A DNA stretch of 64,000 nucleotides from Tabrizicola sp. (GTDB taxonomy: Bacteria > Pseudomonadota > Alphaproteobacteria > Rhodobacterales > Rhodobacteraceae): positions 124,001 to 188,000 of the forward strand of contig NZ_JAUCZH010000004.1 in the NCBI RefSeq assembly GCF_030373185.1. The letters are read 5' to 3'. Position 1 is the first letter of the stretch. The number at the start of each line of letters is the position of its first letter. Below, in pieces: positions 54,260 to 62,259 of this stretch. The notes beneath the pieces are model-generated. The model did not search any database. It was not told where the DNA came from and worked only from the letters and a program-made list of their open reading frames with translations. Both the position numbers and the translations under genes were made by a program.

Positions 54260-54838
54260 ATGTCGCGCTATATCCGCCCGAAGCTGCCCGGCGCTTGCGT
54301 CTTCTTCACGGTCAATCTGGTGGACCGGGGGGCGGACACGCTTGTGCGGCATGTCGACGTGTTGCGGCAAGCGGTGGCGGTGACCCGCGCGAAGCGGCCG
54401 TTCGCGATCGACGCATGGGTGGTGTTGCCGGACCATATGCATTGCCTGTGGACGTTGCCGGAGGGGGATAGCGATTATTCGATACGCATGTCGTCAATCA
54501 AGGCGCAGTTCACGGCGGGTTTGCGTAGGTCGGGCTTCAGACCGACACCCTTGCAACGGAATGAATACGGCGCAAACGGCGGTCGGGTGCGTGTTGGTTC
54601 GGCAGGAAGAGTCGGTCTGAAGCCCGACCTACGGGGCGACGAGCGGCCCGAGGTTCGGCGCGGCAACGAAGCCTCCGTCTGGCAAAAGCGGTTCTGGGAG
54701 CATCACATCCGGGGCGACGCGGATTACGCGGCGCATGTGCGGTATTGCTGGATCAACCCGGTGAAGCACGGGTTGGTCGGGCATCCGCGGGAGTGGCCGT
54801 TTTCATCATGGCACCGCGATGCGGGCGGGGCGGTGTGA
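54260..54838 (+). CDS. REP-associated tyrosine transposase (RAYT) with embedded REP-like inverted pair
   Basis: This 192-residue protein is a Y1/HUH transposase: FFTVNLVDRGADTLV, the metal-binding HUH-type motif in LPDHMHCLWTLP, and a C-terminal block WQKRFWEHHIRGDADYAAHV then RYCWINPVKHGLVGHP with the expected nucleophilic Tyr. RAYTs act on REP palindromes in single-stranded DNA. Unusually, about 35 residues between the two conserved parts (about 88-133) are encoded by two perfectly inverted 22-bp REP-like sequences and their 64-bp spacer, without breaking the frame. Whether the enlarged protein works is unknown. Start ATG 54260 is used. Confidence 0.88.
   Translation: MSRYIRPKLPGACVFFTVNLVDRGADTLVRHVDVLRQAVAVTRAKRPFAIDAWVVLPDHMHCLWTLPEGDSDYSIRMSSIKAQFTAGLRRSGFRPTPLQRNEYGANGGRVRVGSAGRVGLKPDLRGDERPEVRRGNEASVWQKRFWEHHIRGDADYAAHVRYCWINPVKHGLVGHPREWPFSSWHRDAGGAV
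54525..54546 (+). repeat. REP-like sequence inside the RAYT gene, copy 1
   Basis: Begins GTAGGTCGGGCTT and ends CAGACCGAC, itself an imperfect hairpin (GGTCGG...CCGAC). It is the exact reverse complement of 54611-54632 over 22 bases. It is translated in frame as part of RRSGFRPT. Confidence 0.85.
54611..54632 (-). repeat. REP-like sequence inside the RAYT gene, copy 2 (inverted)
   Basis: Begins GTCGGTCTG and ends AAGCCCGACCTAC. It is the exact reverse complement of 54525-54546. With copy 1 it makes a BIME-like inverted pair separated by 64 bases. Translated in frame as VGLKPDLR. Confidence 0.85.
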
Positions 54839-54841
54839 TAG

Positions 54842-54888
54842 GGCGGGGCCTGCCCCGCCGTCGAGAGTCGGGGCAGGCCCCGACCTAC
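54842..54888 (-). repeat. REP-type palindromes directly behind the RAYT gene
   Basis: Two hairpins follow the stop codon: GGCGGGGC-CT-GCCCCGCC (54842-54859) and GTCGGGGC-AG-GCCCCGAC (54867-54884), the second followed by CTAC. The GACCTAC end matches the copies inside the gene. This is the usual RAYT-flanking REP arrangement. It could also terminate transcription. Confidence 0.8.
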
Positions 54889-54898
54889 GAGCGCGAGT

Positions 54899-55567
54899 TC
54901 AGTTGATGCGATCCTCTGAAAGCCCCCTTCTCGAAAGATATGCCAAGAACTCACGACCGAAGTCAGTGAGAATAAACTCTCCAGAAACTTCATCGATAAA
55001 AAGGTAGTGACGAAGAAACTGCAAGTATAGGTCAAGTGACCAATCTTGAATCGCTGGTGTAATTGCCTTTAGTTCAATGAACTCCTTCTCTGCAGAAGCC
55101 CGGTCTATTTTGCCACCCCGCTCGTTCAGAAGCCTGAGCGCACGAATCTGACTTCCAAAGATGTTCGCGTACGCAAGGTTGAATGCACTTTCTAGGCGTG
55201 TTTGTGCGAGTGCGGTCAGGAGAACAGGAATGCGCTGCGATTCTTCCAAGGTTTGAAGCTCCGCACGAAGCGAATCTTCAAGCCTCTCCAAAGGTTGCGA
55301 TCGTAGGACGTTGGGGCTTAGCTTCTCTAGCGTTTGCTTGATTGGCTCCTCGTTAGCTGTGCCAGCCCCCTGAGCCCTCTTCAATCCAATGCTCATTCCG
55401 CCCGGACCAGTGAGATTCTCGATCTTTGGAATGAATTCTCGTATCTGCTGCCTAAAGATGAACACAACAGCAAACGCCGCCAATGGCCATGCCAACGAGG
55501 CAATAAGATTGGAGCCTATAAGAAGGTAAGGAAGCCAGCTTGAAGGTTCATATGCGTGTTCAAGCAT
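54899..55567 (-). CDS. Low-G+C membrane-anchored protein of unknown function
   Basis: This 222-residue protein has one hydrophobic segment near the N-terminus (about 12-38, WLPYLLIGSNLIASLAWPLA and on), a mostly helical middle (RIPVLLTALAQTRLESAFNL), and a C-terminal part (FIDEVSGEFILTDFGREFLA) that resembles a winged-helix wing. I do not recognise a named family. G+C is near 40-48% in places against about 65% around it, a strong sign of transfer. It begins directly after the thyX stop, and a GTG at 55570 is an alternative start. It sits next to the RAYT/REP cluster. Confidence 0.7.
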   Translation of the reverse strand: MLEHAYEPSSWLPYLLIGSNLIASLAWPLAAFAVVFIFRQQIREFIPKIENLTGPGGMSIGLKRAQGAGTANEEPIKQTLEKLSPNVLRSQPLERLEDSLRAELQTLEESQRIPVLLTALAQTRLESAFNLAYANIFGSQIRALRLLNERGGKIDRASAEKEFIELKAITPAIQDWSLDLYLQFLRHYLFIDEVSGEFILTDFGREFLAYLSRRGLSEDRIN

Positions 55568-55570
55568 CAC

Positions 55571-56476
55571 TCACCCCCAAACCTCCACGAACTCCCGCCA
55601 CTCGCCCTTGCTCATCCCCGAGGCCTCCTGCGTCACCACCTCCCCGGCCAGCCGCCGTTTCAACACCGCAATCGCCTTCGCACTCAGCGTCACCCCCCCG
55701 ATCCGGTAGTCCTCGAACGCCCCGTAGGCCAGCGGCACCCAGTCCCGGACACAGGCCGCAATGGCCTCGGCGTAGACGCGGATCTCATACTGGGCGTGGG
55801 GGTCGGCGCGCAGGCGCAGGAAGTGGAAGAGGTTGTGCAGGTCGACCTTCCAGTACCATTGCGTGTAGATGTTGGCGGGCAGGTTCATGCGGGCAAGCTC
55901 TCGGGCAAGGCCCTGCTGGCCGTCTTGGCTCAGCATCGCCTCGTAATGGTCATAGGCGCGGTTGGCGTCGCTTTTCAGCAATTCGAGGACGCGGGCGGCT
56001 TCCTCGCCTTGCAAGACTTCCCCCCGGCCCTGATTGTTCACCGTGCTTTGAGCGGCAAGCTGGTCGGGGGCGGGGATGTAGAACTCGCGGTCGAGGATCG
56101 AGTAGCGGGCGGAGTATTCGTTGACGTTGGCGGTGCGGTGGCGGATCCACTGGCGGGCGACGAAGACGGGAAGCTTGACGTGAAGCTTGACCTCGCACAT
56201 CTCGAACGGGGTCGAATGCCAGTGGCGCATCAGGTAGCGGATCAGGCCCTCGTCGTTCTGGACGTGCTTGGTGCCGGCGCCGTAGCTGACCCGGGCGGCC
56301 TGGACGATGGCCGCGTCGTCGCCCATGTAGTCGATGACGCGGATGAAGCCGTGGTCAAGCACCGGCTGGGCGCGGTAAAGATGGGCCTCCATCCCCTCGC
56401 TGACAGCGCGGAGCGTGGGGCGCGGGGTGGCGCGTTGGGCCTCGATCTCGGCCAGTTGTTCGGGGGTGAGGGGCAT
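55571..56476 (-). CDS. thyX: Flavin-dependent thymidylate synthase
   Basis: This 301-residue enzyme makes dTMP from dUMP with FAD and methylenetetrahydrofolate. The ThyX motif is [34 protein letters not shown] and the conserved Arg/His/Glu pattern further support it. Length is typical of alphaproteobacterial ThyX, which has N- and C-terminal extensions. No thyA was seen in the window. Confidence 0.93.
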   Translation of the reverse strand: MPLTPEQLAEIEAQRATPRPTLRAVSEGMEAHLYRAQPVLDHGFIRVIDYMGDDAAIVQAARVSYGAGTKHVQNDEGLIRYLMRHWHSTPFEMCEVKLHVKLPVFVARQWIRHRTANVNEYSARYSILDREFYIPAPDQLAAQSTVNNQGRGEVLQGEEAARVLELLKSDANRAYDHYEAMLSQDGQQGLARELARMNLPANIYTQWYWKVDLHNLFHFLRLRADPHAQYEIRVYAEAIAACVRDWVPLAYGAFEDYRIGGVTLSAKAIAVLKRRLAGEVVTQEASGMSKGEWREFVEVWG

Positions 56477-56568
56477 GGGGCGGCCTTTCGGTATGAGTCG
56501 GGTTGACTATATCTTGCGGGGAGTGGAGGCGATACCGCAAGATGAACGGGAATGATGAGGAGAGAGCG

Positions 56569-56997
56569 ATGACGATCAGGTATTTGCACACGATGGTCAG
56601 GGTCTTGGACCTTGAGAAATCCATCGCGTTTTACAAGCTGTTGGGGCTGAAAGAGACGCGGCGCTATGACAACGAAGGCGGGCGGTTCACGCTGGTGTTC
56701 ATGGCGCCCCCCGGGCAAGAGGACTGCCCGGTAGAGCTGACCTATAACTGGGACGGCGATCCCGGCCTGCCGTCGGACGGTCGGCATTTCGGGCATCTGG
56801 CCTATGAGGTGGATGATATCTACGCGACCTGCGCGCATTTGCAGGCCAATGGCGTGCTGATCAACCGCCCACCGCGGGATGGCAGGATGGCGTTCGTACG
56901 GTCGCCCGACAACATCTCGATCGAGTTGCTGCAAAAGGGTGGCGCGCAGGCACAGGCGGAACCTTGGGTCAGCATGGCCTCGACCGGGCATTGGTGA
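56569..56997 (+). CDS. Lactoylglutathione lyase (glyoxalase I) family protein
   Basis: This 142-residue protein has the VOC fold in two repeats: YLHTMVRVLDLEKSIAFYKL with metal His and the GGRFTLVFMAPPG/ELTYNW part, then HFGHLAYEVDDIYATCAHL with the second His and SPDNISIELLQ with the metal Glu. It converts the methylglyoxal-glutathione adduct to lactoylglutathione. ATG 56569 fits the family start. It is divergent from thyX. Confidence 0.88.
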   Translation: MTIRYLHTMVRVLDLEKSIAFYKLLGLKETRRYDNEGGRFTLVFMAPPGQEDCPVELTYNWDGDPGLPSDGRHFGHLAYEVDDIYATCAHLQANGVLINRPPRDGRMAFVRSPDNISIELLQKGGAQAQAEPWVSMASTGHW

Positions 56998-57042
56998 GAC
57001 TGGCAGCCAAACGAAGCGCGCAAGGGCGCGCAAGGCGGGTCT

Positions 57043-57072
57043 CTCGCACTCAGGCGGGGGCCTGAGTGCGAG
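57043..57072. terminator. Strong hairpin between convergent glyoxalase and ribD genes
   Basis: CTCGCACTCAGG and CCTGAGTGCGAG form a perfect 12-bp stem around CGGGGG. There is no long T tract on either side. Its place between two convergent gene ends suggests a two-way terminator. Confidence 0.65.
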
Positions 57073-57081
57073 GCGCGCGCG

Positions 57082-57107
57082 CCGCGCGGGAGTATCTGGA
57101 AGAAGAG
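57082..57107 (+). repeat. Dispersed intergenic motif, copy 2
   Basis: Contains CGCGCGGGAGTATCTGGA followed by AGAAGAG. It is the counterpart of 51777-51799 with one substitution in the core. It lies just before the end of ribD. Confidence 0.6.
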
Positions 57108-57123
57108 CAATATGCCTGCGGGG

Positions 57124-58209
57124 TCAGCAGGACCAGAGCGTGCAGGTATCAGGGCCAAGGATCCGGGTTTCGCGCAAGGCAAAGCGGGGGGCGTCGGCAA
57201 GGGTGCCAAGACCCAAGGGGCCAAGTGCAGGACGGCCCTCGGCGCCGATCAGCATCCCTGCGGTAAACTGGGCCAGATCATCGACCAACCCGGCGCGGAC
57301 CAAAGCGGCCGCCAGCGTGCCACCGCCTTCACACAGGATGCGGGTCAATCCTTTTGCGGCCAGCGCCGCAAGGGCGGCGGCTAGATCAAGGTGATCACCA
57401 GCCAAGGGCGCTTCGACTAGGGTTGCGCCGGTTGCGGTCCAGGCCTCGTGCTTGGGACATGGCGCATCGGGGCCATGGACCAGCCAGACCGGGCTTTGCC
57501 TTGCCGTACGGCCAAGGCGGCTTTCGGGGCGGTGCCGGAGTTGCCGATCAAACAGGATGCGGACCGGTTGGCGGGTTGCGCCAAGGTCGCGGACGGAAAG
57601 GTCCGGGTCATCCGCCAGAGCGGTGCCAGAACCGACCATCACGGCATCATGCGTCATCCGCAGGGCATGGACCATGCGGCGGGCCATCGGTCCGGTGATC
57701 CAGCGGCTTTCGCCCGACGCAGTGGCGATGCGGCCATCCAGCGTGGTGGCCAATTTGAGCGTCACGAAGGGCAGACCCTTGACAACGCGTTTCAGAAAAC
57801 CTGCGTTCAGGTGGGTTGCCTGATCGGTCAGGACACCTTCGGAGACGCTGATCCCGACCGCCCGCAACATGGCATGGCCTTTGCCGGAAACCCTTGGGTC
57901 AGGGTCGGTCAGGGCAGTCACGACGCGGGCAACTTTCGCGGCGATCAGGGCCTCGGCGCAAGGCGGGGTATGGCCATGGTGGGCGCAGGGTTCCAGCGTA
58001 ACATAAGCTGTGGCACCTTCAGCGAGCGCGCCAGCCTGTTGCAGCGCACGGACTTCGGCATGCGGACGCCCCCCGGGTTGGGTCCAGCCCCGACCGACGA
58101 TCAGCCCGTCCCTGACGATGACGCAACCCACGGCGGGGTTAGGCCAGACATTGCCCAAGCCCCGCGCAGCAAGGCGCAGGGCATGGGCCATGTGGTCGGC
58201 GTCTGTCAC
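57124..58209 (-). CDS. ribD: Bifunctional riboflavin deaminase/reductase
   Basis: This 361-residue protein has an N-terminal zinc deaminase domain with [11 protein letters not shown] and [16 protein letters not shown] (about 50-90) and a C-terminal reductase domain (about 150-361; [28 protein letters not shown]). It catalyses two steps of riboflavin synthesis. It is coupled to nrdR by an ATGA overlap, a common pairing. Confidence 0.93.
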   Translation of the reverse strand: MTDADHMAHALRLAARGLGNVWPNPAVGCVIVRDGLIVGRGWTQPGGRPHAEVRALQQAGALAEGATAYVTLEPCAHHGHTPPCAEALIAAKVARVVTALTDPDPRVSGKGHAMLRAVGISVSEGVLTDQATHLNAGFLKRVVKGLPFVTLKLATTLDGRIATASGESRWITGPMARRMVHALRMTHDAVMVGSGTALADDPDLSVRDLGATRQPVRILFDRQLRHRPESRLGRTARQSPVWLVHGPDAPCPKHEAWTATGATLVEAPLAGDHLDLAAALAALAAKGLTRILCEGGGTLAAALVRAGLVDDLAQFTAGMLIGAEGRPALGPLGLGTLADAPRFALRETRILGPDTCTLWSC

Positions 58210-58673
58210 TCTTCCGAGGCGCTGCCGGGCCGAAGCTCGCTGACGAAGCCGTCAAAGTCATCCGCCGTCTGGAAGTTCTTGTAAACGCTGGCAAAGCGCA
58301 CATAGGCGACTGTGTCGATCCGCGCGAGGGATTCCATCACGATCTCGCCGATCTGCTTGGATTGGATGTCGGTATCGCCAAGGCTTTCCAGCCGCCGCAC
58401 GATGCCGGAAATCATCTGGTCGATGCGTTCAGGGTCGATCGGACGCTTCTGCATGGCAATGCGGATCGAGCGTTCCAGTTTGGAGCGGTCGAAATCCTCA
58501 CGTTTCCCGGATGACTTGATAACGACAAGATCACGCAGTTGCACCCGTTCATAGGTGGTGAAGCGGCCGCCACAGGCCGGGCAAAAGCGGCGGCGGCGGA
58601 TCGAGACGTGATCCTCGGCCGGGCGCGAATCCTTCACTTGCGTGTCGATGTTGCCGCAGAATGGGCAGCGCAT
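58206..58673 (-). CDS. nrdR: NrdR, ATP-cone repressor of ribonucleotide reductase genes
   Basis: This 155-residue regulator has a zinc ribbon (CPFCGN at 3-8, CPACGG at about 32-37) and an ATP cone (about 47-137; [20 protein letters not shown]). It senses ATP/dATP and represses nrd operons. No NrdR target operon is in the window. It leads the ribD operon; upstream lies a 221-base gap before the divergent hydrolase gene. Confidence 0.93.
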   Translation of the reverse strand: MRCPFCGNIDTQVKDSRPAEDHVSIRRRRFCPACGGRFTTYERVQLRDLVVIKSSGKREDFDRSKLERSIRIAMQKRPIDPERIDQMISGIVRRLESLGDTDIQSKQIGEIVMESLARIDTVAYVRFASVYKNFQTADDFDGFVSELRPGSASEE

Positions 58674-58894
58674 CGGCCCCCTCCTTGCTGTTGGTTGTTG
58701 TCCTGCCTCAAGGTCCGGGTGTTTCCCCGGTTCCTGCCACTGACTATAGAGGGCCGTCGCGCATTTCGGGAAGCGCGAAGTGTGCGGCCCTGCATCTGGG
58801 GTCGCAACTGTGGCGGCAGGGACTCACGCCATCGTGTTTGGGTAGGGGTGCGGTTCGGGTTACCCTTGCGGCCTGATGAAAAGGGGGATGTGCA

Positions 58895-59794
58895 ATGAAC
58901 CGACCGATGACGCGGATGACGGCAAAGGATTTTGCGCCCGAGCTATTGGAGCTTTACGACTTTTACGCCCATGGCAAAATCACCAAACGCGAGTTTCTGG
59001 AACGGGCCGGGCGTTACACGGCGGGCGGACTGACCGCTGTGGCGGTCCTTGGGATGATGAGCCCGGATTACGCGCTGGCCGAACAGGTCAGCTTCAACGA
59101 TCCCGATATCGTCGGGGAATACGTGATGTATCCCAGCCCCAATGGCCATGGCGAGGTGCGCGGCTATCTGGTGCGCCCGGCGGCAGCCGAGGGCAAGCTG
59201 CCAGCGGTGGTGGTGGTTCACGAAAACCGCGGGCTGAACCCCTACATCGAGGATGTGGCACGGAGGCTGGCGAAGGAGGGCTTTCTGGCACTGGCCCCGG
59301 ATGGGCTGACCAGTGTCGGCGGCTATCCCGGCAATGACGAGGCCGGACGCGAATTGCAGTCACAAGTCGACGGCACCAAGCTGATGAACGATTTCTTTGC
59401 CGCCGTTGAATGGCTGATGGCGCATGAAGCCTCGACCGGGCGGGTGGGGATCACCGGGTTTTGCTACGGCGGCGGGGTCGCCAACGCGGCGGCCGTGGCC
59501 TATCCCGAACTTGGCGGCGCGGTGCCGTTCTACGGCCGCCAGCCCGCGCCCGAGGACGTAGCCAAGATCAAATGCCCGCTCTTGATCCATTATGCCGAAC
59601 TCGACGAGCGGGTGAATGAAGGCTGGCCCGCCTATGAGGCGGCGCTGAACGAGGCCGGGGTCCGGTATGAGGCGTTCATCTATCCTGGCGTCAACCACGG
59701 CTTTCACAACGACAGCACGCCTCGCTACGACGAAGCGGCGGCGGAACTGGCGTGGGAGCGGACGGTGGCATTCTTCAAGGCCAATCTGGCTTAG
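58895..59794 (+). CDS. Dienelactone hydrolase family protein with Tat-like leader
   Basis: This 299-residue alpha/beta hydrolase has the nucleophile Cys in [10 protein letters not shown], as in dienelactone hydrolases, an Asp in the YAELDERVN segment, and a His in GVNHGFHND. The N-terminus ([20 protein letters not shown]) carries a Lys-Arg version of the Tat motif followed by a hydrophobic stretch ending in ALA, which suggests export. It resembles the YghX subgroup. The natural ester substrate is unknown. Confidence 0.87.
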   Translation: MNRPMTRMTAKDFAPELLELYDFYAHGKITKREFLERAGRYTAGGLTAVAVLGMMSPDYALAEQVSFNDPDIVGEYVMYPSPNGHGEVRGYLVRPAAAEGKLPAVVVVHENRGLNPYIEDVARRLAKEGFLALAPDGLTSVGGYPGNDEAGRELQSQVDGTKLMNDFFAAVEWLMAHEASTGRVGITGFCYGGGVANAAAVAYPELGGAVPFYGRQPAPEDVAKIKCPLLIHYAELDERVNEGWPAYEAALNEAGVRYEAFIYPGVNHGFHNDSTPRYDEAAAELAWERTVAFFKANLA

Positions 59795-59888
59795 TCCCGC
59801 CTGAGACCAACTGGGCGCAGCAACGCATTCAGGCGTCGTCACCTGAAAATCGGGTGCAAAACGTCACACGCATGTTACGCTTTCATGC

Positions 59889-60164
59889 ATGTGGTGGCGA
59901 CTCATCGTTCTTGGGCTTATGGCTACACCGGTTGCGGCGCAAAGCCCGATCGCAGAGGTGGTCTGTGTGCCAAGGGAGCAGTTGCTTGCGCGGCTGAAAG
60001 GCGCTGATCTGGCCGGGGCCGGCCTGCGCGACACAGAGACAGTGGTCGAGGTCTGGACCAGGACGTCTGGGGACTGGGTACTGGTGCAAAGCTATCCCAA
60101 CGGGCTGGCCTGCATTCTGGCGATGGGCGAGGCGTGGGAAGCCGAAGTGTCGCCGCCTGCTTAG
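59889..60164 (+). CDS. Small exported protein of unknown function
   Basis: This 91-residue protein starts with a signal peptide (WWRLIVLGLMATPVAAQ, cleavage near residue 18). The mature part of some 73 residues contains VCVPREQLLARLKGA and a second Cys in NGLACILAMGEAWE, so a disulfide is possible. I do not recognise the family; related short secreted proteins are common in this bacterial group. A hairpin follows its stop. Confidence 0.65.
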   Translation: MWWRLIVLGLMATPVAAQSPIAEVVCVPREQLLARLKGADLAGAGLRDTETVVEVWTRTSGDWVLVQSYPNGLACILAMGEAWEAEVSPPA

Positions 60165-60171
60165 TCAGGCA

Positions 60172-60191
60172 GGGCGCCCAAAAGGGCGCCC
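60172..60191. terminator. Hairpin between convergent small-protein gene and rpoD
   Basis: GGGCGCCC, AAAA, GGGCGCCC form an 8-bp stem, extended on both sides by CAG/CTG-like pairing. There is no T tract. It lies between two stop codons 33 bases apart and could end transcription from both sides. Confidence 0.6.
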
Positions 60192-60196
60192 CAGGC

Positions 60197-62185
60197 TCAC
60201 TGATCCAGGAAACTCCGCAGCTTCCGCGATCGGCTGGGGTGCTTCAGCTTGCGCAGCGCCTTCGCCTCGATCTGGCGGATGCGTTCGCGGGTAACGCTGA
60301 ACTGCTGGCCGACTTCCTCAAGCGTGTGGTCGGTGTTCATCCCGATGCCGAAGCGCATGCGGAGCACGCGCTCTTCACGCGGCGTCAGGGAGGCCAGGAC
60401 GCGGGTCGTGGTTTCCTTCAGGTTTTCCTGAATGGCGCTGTCCAGCGGCAGGATCGCGTTCTTGTCCTCGATGAAGTCGCCAAGCTGGCTGTCTTCCTCG
60501 TCGCCGATCGGCGTTTCCAGCGAAATCGGTTCCTTGGCGATCTTCATCACCTTGCGGACCTTTTCCAGCGGCATTTGCAGCTTTTCGGCCAGTTCCTCGG
60601 GCGTCGGTTCGCGGCCGATTTCGTGCAGCATCTGGCGACCGGTGCGAACGAGCTTGTTGATCGTCTCGATCATGTGGACCGGAATGCGGATCGTGCGGGC
60701 CTGATCCGCGATTGAGCGGGTGATTGCCTGACGGATCCACCATGTCGCGTAGGTGGAGAACTTGTAGCCCCGGCGGTATTCGAACTTGTCCACCGCCTTC
60801 ATCAGGCCGATGTTACCTTCCTGAATGAGATCAAGGAATTGCAGGCCCCGGTTCGTGTATTTCTTGGCAATGGAGATCACAAGGCGCAGGTTCGCCTCGA
60901 CCATTTCCTTCTTGGCCTGACGCGCCTCTTTCTCGCCCTTCTGGACCTGATTCACGATCCGGCGGAATTCAGATATATCAACGCCGACATATTGCCCGAC
61001 CTGCGCCATTTCCGTGCGCAGACCTTCAATCGCATCGCGCGACTTTTCCAACAGCGCCTGCCAGCCGCGCCCGGATTTCTGCGCCATCCGGTCCAGCCAC
61101 GACGGATCAAGCTCATAGCCCTGATATTCGTCGATGAATTCACGCCGGTTGATCCGCGCGGCATCGGCCAGCTTCACCATCGAGGAATTGATCGACATGA
61201 TCTTGCGGTTGATGCCGTAAAGCTGGTCGATCAGCGCTTCGATCCGGCTGTTGTTCAGGTGCAGTTCGTTGACCAAAAGCACGATTTCCGACCGCAGCTT
61301 TTGATAGGCGGCCTCTTCGGCGGTAGAAAACTGCTGGATGTTCGACAGGGCTGCGGTCATCCGCAGATCCTGCATTTCCGACAGCTTGCCATAGTCGCGG
61401 GCGATCAGGTCCAGCGTTTCAAGCACACGCGGCTTCAGCGCGGCTTCCATTGCCGCCAGCGACATGTTCGACGCTTCGTCATCCTCGTCATCGTCGGACT
61501 CGCCGAGGATCGGGTTGCCGTCGGCGTCAAGTTCCGGCTCGGCAGCACCGGCCGGGCGCGGCGCGGCACCCACGGCCACCTCGTCAAGCGACGGACCGTC
61601 AAGCTCTTCCTCACCGTCGAGGCTGCGGCCAAATGTGGCCTCAAGGTCGATCACGTCGCGCAACAGGATGTCTTCGGACAGAAGTTCGTCGCGCCAGATG
61701 ATGATGGCCTGGAACGTCAGCGGGCTTTCGCAAAGCCCGGCGATCATCGTGTTGCGCCCGGCCTCGATCCGCTTGGCGATGGCAATCTCACCCTCGCGGC
61801 TCAGAAGTTCGACCGAGCCCATCTCACGCAGATACATCCGCACCGGGTCATCGGTGCGGTCCAGCGCTTCCGATGTGGCACCCGCAACCGCGACTTCGCG
61901 GCTGGTGGACACTTCGACCAGATCACCCACGGGGGCCTCTGCGTCTTCGACCTCATCATCCTCGATGATGTTGATGCCCATCTCGGACAACATCGACATC
62001 ACGTCTTCGATCTGCTCGGACGACACCTGTTCAGGGGGAAGAACCGTGTTCAGCTGGTCATAGGTGATGTAGCCACGCTCCTTGGCGTCGGCGATCATCT
62101 TCTTGACCGCAGCCTGGCTCATGTCGAGCGAGACATCGGCTTCGTCGGCTTCCGGCTTGGTATCGTCTGTGTCCTTGAGGGCCAT
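60197..62185 (-). CDS. rpoD: RNA polymerase primary sigma factor (sigma-70)
   Basis: This 662-residue protein has region 1.1 ([20 protein letters not shown]), region 1.2 ([20 protein letters not shown]), a long acidic non-conserved insert ([20 protein letters not shown]), regions 2-3 ([35 protein letters not shown]) and region 4 ([20 protein letters not shown]). It directs RNA polymerase to housekeeping promoters. AAGGAG lies upstream of its ATG. It follows dnaG by 74 bases. Confidence 0.96.
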   Translation of the reverse strand: MALKDTDDTKPEADEADVSLDMSQAAVKKMIADAKERGYITYDQLNTVLPPEQVSSEQIEDVMSMLSEMGINIIEDDEVEDAEAPVGDLVEVSTSREVAVAGATSEALDRTDDPVRMYLREMGSVELLSREGEIAIAKRIEAGRNTMIAGLCESPLTFQAIIIWRDELLSEDILLRDVIDLEATFGRSLDGEEELDGPSLDEVAVGAAPRPAGAAEPELDADGNPILGESDDDEDDEASNMSLAAMEAALKPRVLETLDLIARDYGKLSEMQDLRMTAALSNIQQFSTAEEAAYQKLRSEIVLLVNELHLNNSRIEALIDQLYGINRKIMSINSSMVKLADAARINRREFIDEYQGYELDPSWLDRMAQKSGRGWQALLEKSRDAIEGLRTEMAQVGQYVGVDISEFRRIVNQVQKGEKEARQAKKEMVEANLRLVISIAKKYTNRGLQFLDLIQEGNIGLMKAVDKFEYRRGYKFSTYATWWIRQAITRSIADQARTIRIPVHMIETINKLVRTGRQMLHEIGREPTPEELAEKLQMPLEKVRKVMKIAKEPISLETPIGDEEDSQLGDFIEDKNAILPLDSAIQENLKETTTRVLASLTPREERVLRMRFGIGMNTDHTLEEVGQQFSVTRERIRQIEAKALRKLKHPSRSRKLRSFLDQ

Positions 62186-62259
62186 GTGGTCTCCTTGAGG
62201 GCGAATCGGGACTTGGCTGTCGAATCAATAACGCGAATCAGGCTGGGGGAAAGGCCGAA

